From the NCBI GenBank assembly GCA_030620925.1, contig JAUXIQ010000130.1:1-6222 (forward strand): DNA of 6,222 nucleotides. Reading direction: 5' to 3'. The DNA is from Nitrospinota bacterium (GTDB taxonomy: Bacteria > JAUXIQ01). The notes under the pieces were generated by a model, which worked only from the letters and a program-made list of their open reading frames with translations, ran no database searches and was not told the origin of the DNA. Made by a program: the position numbers and the translations under genes. The number at the start of each line of letters is the position of its first letter. Position 1 is the first letter of the stretch. Below, one piece after another: positions 1-5,108 of this stretch.

Positions 1-50
1 AAAGTAGGGCCGCATCAAACTACTATCAGCTGTTAAACAGTCACTTATCC

Positions 51-266
51 TTACTGATAATAGTTAGAGGCTCCATCGCCGCGGGGAAGTAAACCAACTT
101 TTAGGAAAATCTTCTCTGCTAATTCGCCTGCCGGATGGTTATCTGATCCCAGGGTTCGATTTTTTATTGAGAATAGGAGCCCCCGCGTTGAGCGGGGCTC
201 CATCGGGGAGGTAGACACAGGCAAGCAAGCGTCCTTATTTATCCCGCAGAGTCTAGTCAAACGCAA
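51..266 (-). CDS. Doubtful small ORF, 71 codons, unknown product
   Basis: This open frame of 71 codons begins at a TTG (264-266), 39 bases after the RidA-like gene stops, and ends in the residues GDGASNYYQ. I do not recognise a characterised family. No signal peptide or membrane segment is visible. The composition is polar, with a Pro/Arg-rich stretch around residues 16-30, and the single usable start is TTG with only a distant purine stretch (AAAAGG) upstream. The frame runs straight through a strong GC hairpin (176-201) and both copies of a direct repeat, which suggests it may be an accidental frame across a structured non-coding RNA or the remains of a mobile element. A genuine small conserved protein remains possible. 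I lean slightly against coding. Confidence 0.3.
   Translation of the reverse strand: MRLTRLCGINKDACLPVSTSPMEPRSTRGLLFSIKNRTLGSDNHPAGELAEKIFLKVGLLPRGDGASNYYQ
69..90. repeat. Direct repeat copy 1
   Basis: The plus strand here reads GGCTCCATC, then a 4-base insertion, then CGGGGAAGTA-like sequence. It matches a second copy at 196-212, about 125 bp away in the same orientation, in which the insertion is absent and the end reads GGGGAGGT. The match is seen directly. Its meaning is unknown: it could be a duplicated structural or protein-binding element of an RNA or small mobile element in this otherwise gene-poor end of the window. Confidence 0.45.
176..201. other. GC-rich hairpin within the 1-305 region
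   Basis: Positions 176-183 pair with 194-201 (GGAGCCCC with GGGGCTCC) and 185-186 pair with 192-193, leaving a bulged C at 184 and a 5-base loop (187-191). This gives a stem of about 10 bp. Neither strand has a T-run straight after the stem, so it is not a canonical intrinsic terminator. The 3' arm overlaps the second copy of the GGCTCCATC repeat. It could be a stem of a structured RNA or of a mobile-element end. Confidence 0.55.
196..212. repeat. Direct repeat copy 2
   Basis: This is the second copy of the GGCTCCATC-GGGGARGTA element, the shorter form lacking the 4-base insertion of the copy at 69-90. It begins inside the 3' arm of the hairpin at 176-201, so the two elements are physically linked. 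Function unknown. Confidence 0.45.
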
Positions 267-305
267 GGTGGAGGGTTTTTCCTTTTCGTCTCACGTTGAG
301 CAGGT

Positions 306-704
306 TCAGGGTATGACGGCGATTGCGTTGATCTCCACCAGAAGGTCCGGGGACACGAGCGATTGAATACCTATCGCCGTGCTGGCTGGGAAGTCTCCCC
401 CGAAAAACTCTCGCCGCACCTCGTTCATGGCCTGGTAGTCACTCATATCGGTAAGGAACACGGTGATACTTGCGATGTCTTTGATGCTCCCCCCGGCGGC
501 CTCTACGGTGGCCTGGATGTTCTCCAGGGTCTTCAGTGTCTGGGCTTTCACGTCTCCCTTGCCCACCACCTCCATGTCGTTGTCGAGAGCCGCCATACCC
601 GACACGAAAAGGAGGCGGCCCGGCTCCGCTATCGTTGCCAGAGAAAACGGGCCGATTTTTTGTGGATCGAATAGAGCCTCGGGGTTGAGCCGTTCAATTG
701 CCAT
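306..704 (-). CDS. RidA/YjgF/YER057c-family protein lacking the canonical Arg
   Basis: The product is 132 residues, the usual length for this family of trimeric cytosolic proteins. Classical RidA members hydrolyse reactive enamines and imines such as 2-aminoacrylate released by PLP enzymes. Family features seen: FVSGM at 33-37, the central AQTLKTLENIQATVEAAGG helix (54-72), the V-x-L-T-D-M segment (82-87) and the C-terminal LVEINAIAV with Glu124. In active RidA proteins the segment after FP reads A-R-S, and this Arg (Arg105 in E. coli RidA) binds the substrate carboxylate. Here it reads FPAST (105-109), with Ser108 in the Arg position. By family knowledge this points to a Rid subgroup whose imine deaminase activity is doubtful and whose role is unclear. 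The ATG start is well supported: GGAGGA at 711-716 lies 6 bases upstream. The gene follows the pilin-like gene by 44 bp and may be co-transcribed with it. Confidence 0.93.
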   Translation of the reverse strand: MAIERLNPEALFDPQKIGPFSLATIAEPGRLLFVSGMAALDNDMEVVGKGDVKAQTLKTLENIQATVEAAGGSIKDIASITVFLTDMSDYQAMNEVRREFFGGDFPASTAIGIQSLVSPDLLVEINAIAVIP

Positions 705-748
705 TTCTTATCCTCCATTCTTCTTTTGTTCTTCCCTCATGATGCCCG

Positions 749-1357
749 TTAGTGCTTGATGTCGTCTGTGCGGTGGATCATCCTATTGTCCTGGTCGACT
801 GTCCATTCGTCGATTGTTGCATCGTGGTCAATATTGCCTATAGCCCTGGCCAGGAAGGTCGTGGATGAGTATGAGAGACTGTACGTATATCTCGTCAAGC
901 CCGATGGCATGGCCCAGCCTATACTAGCAAGTTTGCCATACCTGTTATTTTCAGCATAATAAGCCATTTCGAAAGCCTTGATGTGTAGCAACTCTAGTTT
1001 GACCTCTGAGAAAATGGCTTTTTTATTATAATTCATAAAGTTTGGAATGACAATATTAGGTATGATTCCAAACAATAAGAAAAGAAAACCAGCCAGCCCC
1101 GCCCACGACCATATCTTTTGAACACGCTTAAAATGTTCTATACTCTTCCATCGCTTGTTCTGCCATGCCCATTTGTTGCCTTTTGCACTCAACACAAAGA
1201 CCATTACAACCCCGACAATAGGTATTAAGCAAAGCAAAGCTATGTATGTTCTATTACCCAATCCCCAAATTGCATTCAGGAAGAAAGCTCCCCAATTCCA
1301 TTTTCTTATTTCGTCCGGGATTACTGCCGATTTCCCCTGTCCAGAGGTGTTTTCCAT
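749..1357 (-). CDS. Membrane protein with C-terminal pilin-like domain
   Basis: The 202-residue product has two parts. Residues 12-80 carry a motif found in many small bacterial membrane proteins: I-R-K-W-N-W-G-A-F, then IWGLGN, a hydrophobic stretch (37-57), and GNKWAWQNKRW followed by EHFKRVQ. I recognise the pattern but know of no established function. Residues 84-108 form a hydrophobic helix ending in IPNF, then NYNKKA and a soluble domain to 202 (AYYAENNRYG, RYTYS, STTFLARAIGNID, WTVDQ). This is the layout of a type IV pilin: N-terminal helix plus C-terminal head. However, the helix is internal, has no G/FTLIE cleavage site (Trp83 at the -1 position), and has Leu88 where pilins keep Glu5. 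The last 91 residues align without gaps to those of the protein at 2108-3001 (about 55 identities by eye). The ATG directly follows the TAA of the TM2 gene, with GGGGAG at 1364-1369 as ribosome binding site, so translation is probably coupled. Function unknown. Confidence 0.88.
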   Translation of the reverse strand: MENTSGQGKSAVIPDEIRKWNWGAFFLNAIWGLGNRTYIALLCLIPIVGVVMVFVLSAKGNKWAWQNKRWKSIEHFKRVQKIWSWAGLAGFLFLLFGIIPNIVIPNFMNYNKKAIFSEVKLELLHIKAFEMAYYAENNRYGKLASIGWAMPSGLTRYTYSLSYSSTTFLARAIGNIDHDATIDEWTVDQDNRMIHRTDDIKH

Positions 1358-1864
1358 TTACTTCTCCCCATTTCTTTGTACTAATATTTTAGATTCTATT
1401 ATTATTGACTCTTTTTGTTCATAAATTTCTTTTATCTGTCCTTTGAGCGTAAACAAATCCACAACCCATCTCACACCTATGATTGTCCATATAAGCACTG
1501 CAGCACCCGCTATAGACGTGATTCCCAGACCATCAAAGGAAAAAAACAGGCTAACCCAAAGATATAGACAATAAAATAAAAGGTAATAAGAAATAATGAT
1601 CAATTTATAAAACTCCGGCATAGATCCATGCATATACAAGATACGCACACCTATAAAAATAAAAATCCATCCGAAAAAACCTAATAACAAATATTTATAA
1701 CCCGAACTTTTCCCCCCTATATAAATCCTATGTATACCCAGAGTTCCAAATAAGATCAAGAGCACGTACGAAAGGATTGTGCTCTTTTTGTGCTTTTCGA
1801 GCTCTGAATTAAGAATGGATAGTTCGCGTGGCGTAAGTGTGGCTTTTACACTGTTGGTATCCAT
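1358..1864 (-). CDS. TM2-type membrane protein with a split domain
   Basis: The product is 168 residues from the preferred start. An ATG 12 bases upstream (1874-1876) would add four residues, but only the ATG at 1862-1864 has a Shine-Dalgarno-like GGGGA at a sensible distance (1870-1874). Residues 30-51 match the first half of a TM2 domain: a hydrophobic helix, then G-T-L-G-I-H-R-I-Y-I-G-G with the characteristic His-Arg-x-Tyr. The second half, a helix ending in RWVVDLFTLKGQIKE, appears only near residues 126-146. About 60 mostly hydrophobic residues lie between, with further predicted membrane segments near 56-77 and 86-108. Normal TM2 domains are two helices with a short turn, so this looks like an enlarged, roughly four-helix variant. 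No enzymatic motif is visible. The gene lies between two pilin-like genes and is much more AT-rich than the mutase gene. Membrane location is well supported; role unknown. Confidence 0.85.
   Translation of the reverse strand: MDTNSVKATLTPRELSILNSELEKHKKSTILSYVLLILFGTLGIHRIYIGGKSSGYKYLLLGFFGWIFIFIGVRILYMHGSMPEFYKLIIISYYLLFYCLYLWVSLFFSFDGLGITSIAGAAVLIWTIIGVRWVVDLFTLKGQIKEIYEQKESIIIESKILVQRNGEK
1364..1369 (-). promoter_or_regulatory. Ribosome binding site inside the end of the TM2 gene
   Basis: GGGGAG on the minus strand lies 6 bases before the ATG of the pilin-like gene and within the last codons of the TM2 gene. Together with the TAA-ATG junction at 1360-1355 it implies translational coupling of the two genes. 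Confidence 0.65.
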
Positions 1865-1869
1865 TTTTA

Positions 1870-1874
1870 TCCCC
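1870..1874 (-). promoter_or_regulatory. Ribosome binding site deciding the TM2 gene start
   Basis: GGGGA on the minus strand lies 5 bases before the ATG at 1862-1864. No Shine-Dalgarno-like sequence precedes the alternative ATG at 1874-1876, which is why the shorter protein is preferred. Confidence 0.5.
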
Positions 1875-1894
1875 ATAATAAAAGATGGGTAGAC

Positions 1895-2089
1895 CTATGA
1901 TACACAGATAGTTATTAACCAATCTTCTCCATGCCGCTCGAGCTCGTGTGCCCGGGCACAGGGGTTAACGGTTGCTTTCCCTGTGATTTCAACTTTGGGC
2001 GATATATTCCGCTTCCTCCTTGCAGGTCGTATATTTTTCGTGCCGGTCGTTTTAAAGTAGAAACAGGCAGTCGATCCCATGTTCCGCAT
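1895..2089 (-). CDS. Doubtful small ORF, 64 codons, unknown product
   Basis: This ATG-initiated frame starts 18 bp after the stop of the double GYF_2 gene and ends 30 bp before the TM2 gene start, on the same strand. The predicted product is basic (residues 18-31 contain several Lys/Arg) and shows no membrane segment, signal peptide or family motif that I recognise. There is no convincing ribosome binding site; only AAGA precedes the ATG. The frame crosses a 14-bp perfect palindrome at 1947-1960. Position in the cluster favours a gene, but the rest of the evidence is weak; it may be a chance frame in an intergenic regulatory stretch or a gene remnant. Confidence 0.22.
   Translation of the reverse strand: MRNMGSTACFYFKTTGTKNIRPARRKRNISPKVEITGKATVNPCARAHELERHGEDWLITICVS
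1936..1960. other. Palindrome cluster upstream of the TM2 gene
   Basis: TGTGCCCGGGCACA at 1947-1960 is a perfect 14-bp palindrome. Immediately before it are the overlapping palindromes GCTCGAGC (1936-1943) and CGAGCTCG (1939-1946). No T-run follows in either direction, so this is not a standard terminator. Being about 75-100 bp upstream of the TM2 start, it could be a binding site for a dimeric regulator or a cruciform, but no regulator is identifiable. Confidence 0.35.
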
Positions 2090-2107
2090 TCTTAATAAGA
2101 GCGTTAA

Positions 2108-3001
2108 TTAGTTCTTGATGTCATCTACAGTGTGGTTAAGCGTGTTGTTCTGATTAATGGCCCATGTATCTATTGTATTATCGCGGTCTATATTGCCAGT
2201 GGCCCTTGCCAGGAAAGTGGTTGATGAATACGAGATGCTGTATGTATACCTCTTCTTGCCTGTAGGCTCTACCCACCCTATGTCGGCCAGGGAGCCATAC
2301 ATGAGTTTCTCGGCTTTATAAGTCCTCTCAATATTTCTGATGTGATCCAGCTCCTGCTTGGCTTCAGAGGTTAAGGCCTTTTTCTGGTTAGCCACGAAGC
2401 CTGGAATGCCTAGCATAGCCACGAATAAGATTACTAGCCCCAAAATCACCTTTTCAACAATTATTACCCATACCCTTTTTTGATCCTGGGGAAGAGCGTG
2501 GAGAAGACGACCGTTTGAAGGGGGCAGAGAAGATTCTATTTTTACTCTAAGCGATTTGATATGCGGGACGGGTCTCCAATATTTCATGGCTTCTGTTCGG
2601 ACGAGCGCCCTTGGGTCCAAATCTCCCGCTTCAATCATTTCCAGCAATTCGCTTTCAGGGATCGGCCCCTCTCTCTTGCTGTCTTTCCTGTAGTACCAAT
2701 AATTTTTGGTTATACCCCGATTCCCTTTTATGGGAACATAAATGGTTTCCGGCTTAGCTTTAATTTCCGGTTCCGAGCCAAGGGCAGGAGGCGGCTTTTG
2801 AGATTGAGAGAGATAGGAAGTAGTGAGCTTGGATTTAAATGCCTCAACTTCCGAAGCGCGCGTCCAGCCTTCCAAGGATTCCGACCAGACGAGAGTCCCC
2901 GGCCCCAGGTCTCCCGATTCAAACATTCCCAGTAACCTGCTTTCTGGAACAGGCCCTTCCTGCCTGCCTTTCCCTGAGTAATACCAATGTTCTTGAGCCA
3001 T
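2108..3001 (-). CDS. Double GYF_2-domain protein with transmembrane and pilin-like domain
   Basis: The 297-residue product has two GYF_2 (DUF4339) domains at about 5-55 and 100-150. Each shows the W-Y-Y start, a GPxPESxLL segment, a (F/I)-E-(S/A)-G-D-L segment, and a Trp near the end (GWTRA, YWRPV). A Pro/Lys-rich linker (69-95) separates them. GYF_2 domains are thought to be cytoplasmic interaction modules attached to membrane proteins. One hydrophobic helix (about 178-204) follows, then a soluble pilin-like domain with SEAKQELDHI, RYTYS, STTFLARATGNID and TWAINQN. Aligned on the pilin IP-x-F motif (Pro200), Glu183 falls exactly where mature pilins have Glu5, but the -1 position is Trp178 rather than Gly, so prepilin peptidase should not cut it. 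I infer N-in topology with the pilin head outside. The ATG is supported by GGAG at 3009-3012, 7 bases upstream. It is the first gene of the cluster continuing with TM2 and the second pilin-like gene. Function unknown. Confidence 0.9.
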   Translation of the reverse strand: MAQEHWYYSGKGRQEGPVPESRLLGMFESGDLGPGTLVWSESLEGWTRASEVEAFKSKLTTSYLSQSQKPPPALGSEPEIKAKPETIYVPIKGNRGITKNYWYYRKDSKREGPIPESELLEMIEAGDLDPRALVRTEAMKYWRPVPHIKSLRVKIESSLPPSNGRLLHALPQDQKRVWVIIVEKVILGLVILFVAMLGIPGFVANQKKALTSEAKQELDHIRNIERTYKAEKLMYGSLADIGWVEPTGKKRYTYSISYSSTTFLARATGNIDRDNTIDTWAINQNNTLNHTVDDIKN

Positions 3002-3025
3002 GAATTTACTCCGTTATATGGGGAT

Positions 3026-3056
3026 ATAATATTAATCGGCGAGGATACGCTGTTAA
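3026..3056 (-). promoter_or_regulatory. Weak candidate promoter for the GYF_2/pilin-like cluster
   Basis: On the minus strand, TTAACA (3056-3051) is followed after 19 bases by TATTAT (3031-3026), about 25 bases before the ATG of the double GYF_2 gene. The spacing is longer than ideal and the region is AT-rich, so a chance match is possible. The intergenic stretch 3002-3282 otherwise shows no gene, no RNA gene and no clear terminator for the mutase gene. Confidence 0.25.
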
Positions 3057-3282
3057 TGAAGGACGCATTTTAGAGCGGTCTGTTCACAGAATGGAATGTT
3101 AGACGGTATGCGATTGTAGTTTAGCAAAACAGTATTATGGTATCAATCGGGAAATCAGGCCATAGTTTGCATATCGCGGTTATCATGAAGGAGCAATAAG
3201 GTGTTTATGCCTCATGGATGGGGTAGTGCGCGCAGTAATTGAAGCACCGGCCGGGATGGAAGCGTAGTTGTATTATGGGCTT

Positions 3283-4929
3283 TCAGTCGATGGAGATCAG
3301 TGGGGCGCCTTCTCCATAGACCTCCTGCAGGGCGGATATTACTTCGCCGTGGGTGACGTCCGATTTCATCGCCTCGATGACCGCTTCGAAGAGGTTGGCA
3401 TCCGTGTCATCGGCGGCTCTCTTGAGGCCGTCGATGGCGGCCTGTGTCCCGGACTGATCCCGGTTTGCCCTGAGGTCTTTTATGCGTTGAATGTGGCGGT
3501 CCACCGCCTCCGGGTTGGGGCGGGGCGTAGCCGGTTTCAGGTCTTCTTCTTCGGGGATGATGTAATCGTTCACACCCACCACTATGCGCTCTTTGTTCTC
3601 TATGGACCTCTCGTAGTTTAGGGATGATTTGGCTATCTCGGACTGGATGTAACCCCGCTTGATCGCCTCCAGCATTCCTCCCAGGTCGTCGATCTTACGG
3701 ATATATTCCCGTACCTTCTCCTCTATCTCGTTGGTCAGCGCCTCCATATAGTATGAGCCGCCCAGTGGGTCGACGACGTCCGCCGCGCCGGTCTCTTCGG
3801 CGATGATATTCTGCGTCATTACGGCTACACGAGCCGCTTCGGGAGATGGGGCGTTCAGGGCTTCGTCGTAAGCGTCGGTATGGATGGACTGCGCCCCGCC
3901 CAGAACCGCGGCCAGGGCCTGAAAGGCTACGCGGGCGATGTTGTTCTTGACCTGCTGTCTGGTCAGCTCGCGGCCCGAAGTCTGGGTGTGAAACTTCAAC
4001 TTCATGGTGCGGGGGTCTTTTGCGCCGAAGCGCTCTTTGAGGAGCCCGGCCCATATCCTCCGGCCCGCCCTGAACTTGGCCACTTCCTCGAATATATTTA
4101 TCGAGGAGTTGAAGAAGAAGGAGAAGCGGGTGATGAAGTCCTCCAGGTTAAGACCCTGGCCCAGGCATTGAGTTACGTAATATATGCCCGAAGCGAGTGC
4201 GAAGGCCAGCTCCTGGGCGGGTGTCGCCCCCGCTTGCTGCATGTGCTGCCCGATGATGCTCAGCGGGTTCCAGAGAGGCAGGTTTCGAGCTGCGTATTTG
4301 ATATGGTCGACCGTCATCCGCTCGTGGCCTTCCAGGGAGAAGCGGTTATACATGTGCAGGCTCACGTAGTGGGAGATAAAGTCTGATTGATTGGATGTGC
4401 CACGGATGCAGTCGAGGGCTATGCCCCGTTTCTGCGCCAGTGCGATGAGCATGGCGGCGGAGGTGAAGGGGCCGGGGTCGTTGAGGGCGACGCTGATGTC
4501 TTCGATGGGGATGCCATCAAAACAGATGCCCATATCCACCAGAGCGTTCACAGGGGTGCCGCAGGTTCCCACCAGCTCTTTTTCCACCATGTCCACGTCG
4601 TAGCCGCGCATCCAGGTGTTGCAGTGGACAATATTAACGGCGGTCTGGCCTGCGTCGAACATAGCTTTCTGGCGCTTGTTCCAGTTTTCCGGCGATTCAA
4701 ACCCGATAAGGAGCCTCTTGCTCCACAGTCGCCCCCTGTACATATCCGGGTAGACGCCGCGCACGAAAGGGTATTCCCCGGGCTCCCCCAGTTGCCGGTC
4801 GTAATCCAGGTCTTTTACGTCCTCCGGCGCGTAGAGAGGCTTGAGGGTTATGCCGGACAGGTTCTTGACTTCGCCGTCTCCACGGCGATTGCGGGGAATA
4901 TCATCAGCGCTTCTATTGTCTTCTACCAT
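3283..4929 (-). CDS. Methylmalonyl-CoA-mutase-like catalytic subunit, altered active site
   Basis: The product is 548 residues, the length of a stand-alone large subunit of a B12-dependent acyl-CoA mutase. Such enzymes rearrange the carbon skeleton of acyl-CoA thioesters by a radical mechanism. Family landmarks: YPDMYRGRLW (60-69), AGQT (93-96), GYD (109-111), DGIP (138-141), ISIxG-type segment with His229, AGATPAQELAF (233-243), FFFN (271-274), AKFRAGRRIWA (284-294), HTQTSG (314-319), LGGAQSIHT (343-351), DPLGGSYY (387-394) and a normal C-terminus near 526-540. His229 (His244 in Propionibacterium MCM) and Gln181 (Gln197) appear retained. Key differences: Leu74 replaces Tyr89, the Arg207 position appears to be Leu191 or Ser190, Gln228 replaces Tyr243, and the conserved FDLPT is HCNTW (102-106). 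No cobalamin-binding domain (DxHxxG) is present; it must be a separate protein, as in IcmAB or HcmAB, and is not in this window. The start is supported by GGAGGT at 4938-4943. Family certain; methylmalonyl-CoA as substrate unlikely. Confidence 0.93.
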   Translation of the reverse strand: MVEDNRSADDIPRNRRGDGEVKNLSGITLKPLYAPEDVKDLDYDRQLGEPGEYPFVRGVYPDMYRGRLWSKRLLIGFESPENWNKRQKAMFDAGQTAVNIVHCNTWMRGYDVDMVEKELVGTCGTPVNALVDMGICFDGIPIEDISVALNDPGPFTSAAMLIALAQKRGIALDCIRGTSNQSDFISHYVSLHMYNRFSLEGHERMTVDHIKYAARNLPLWNPLSIIGQHMQQAGATPAQELAFALASGIYYVTQCLGQGLNLEDFITRFSFFFNSSINIFEEVAKFRAGRRIWAGLLKERFGAKDPRTMKLKFHTQTSGRELTRQQVKNNIARVAFQALAAVLGGAQSIHTDAYDEALNAPSPEAARVAVMTQNIIAEETGAADVVDPLGGSYYMEALTNEIEEKVREYIRKIDDLGGMLEAIKRGYIQSEIAKSSLNYERSIENKERIVVGVNDYIIPEEEDLKPATPRPNPEAVDRHIQRIKDLRANRDQSGTQAAIDGLKRAADDTDANLFEAVIEAMKSDVTHGEVISALQEVYGEGAPLISID

Positions 4930-4956
4930 CTGTTTTTACCTCCGGTAGCGATTGTC

Positions 4957-4967
4957 TTTATATATAT
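4957..4967 (-). promoter_or_regulatory. AT-rich -10-like sequence before the mutase gene
   Basis: ATATATATAAA on the minus strand lies about 28 bases upstream of the mutase ATG and would suit a -10 region (TATAAA or TATATA). I find no good -35 at the usual distance; the best, TAACGA at 4990-4985, is poor. It is offered because a likely terminator sits just upstream, so the mutase gene should need its own promoter. Confidence 0.25.
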
Positions 4968-4991
4968 CTGAATTTCGGTGTGAGTCGTTAG

Positions 4992-5024
4992 AAAAAAAGC
5001 CGGATGTTTCTTCCCATCGGGAAG
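4992..5024 (-). terminator. Candidate intrinsic terminator after the DJ-1/PfpI gene
   Basis: On the minus strand CTTCCC-GAT-GGGAAG (5024-5010) forms a 6-bp stem. Alternatively CCGATG (5020-5015) pairs with CATCCGG (5006-5000, one bulge), which directly precedes C and then seven T residues (4998-4992). The second pairing places the hairpin right next to the T-run as in a Rho-independent terminator. It lies about 85 bp after the DJ-1/PfpI stop and 63 bp before the mutase ATG, separating the two transcription units. The mutually exclusive stems could also allow alternative folding. Confidence 0.45.
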
Positions 5025-5108
5025 CTGAACCCGTCTACATGTTTTCAGGTGCCCGTGTCGATACCGATTCCCGGATGTTCTATTCTATCATTTTTTAGTG
5101 ATTTTTCA

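Noticed and set aside
120-175. Possible tRNA suggested by GGTTCGATT
   Set aside because: No acceptor stem, anticodon arm or D arm can be formed around it on the plus strand, and the T-loop-like match stands alone.
708-740. Ten-residue mini-ORF (MREEQKKNGG) on the minus strand overlapping the RidA-like gene's ribosome binding site
   Set aside because: It has no ribosome binding site of its own and most of its codons simply read the purine-rich leader; a chance frame is the simpler explanation.
3245-3260. CCGGCCGG palindrome as terminator for the mutase gene
   Set aside because: The stem is only 4 bp with no loop room and no T-run follows on the minus strand.
3116-3278. Split direct repeat: GTAGTT and GTATTATGG at 3116-3140 (10 bases apart) and contiguous at 3264-3278
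   Set aside because: Only 15 matching bases in AT-rich intergenic DNA, with no associated structure or gene; probably chance.
3880-4386. Long plus-strand open frames across the mutase gene
   Set aside because: They are antisense to a clearly homologous protein of full family length; their products show no family motif and follow from the high GC of the gene.
4387-4971. 194-codon plus-strand frame running over the mutase start
   Set aside because: It is the mirror of the mutase N-terminus and its ribosome binding site, with His/Val-rich composition typical of an antisense shadow.
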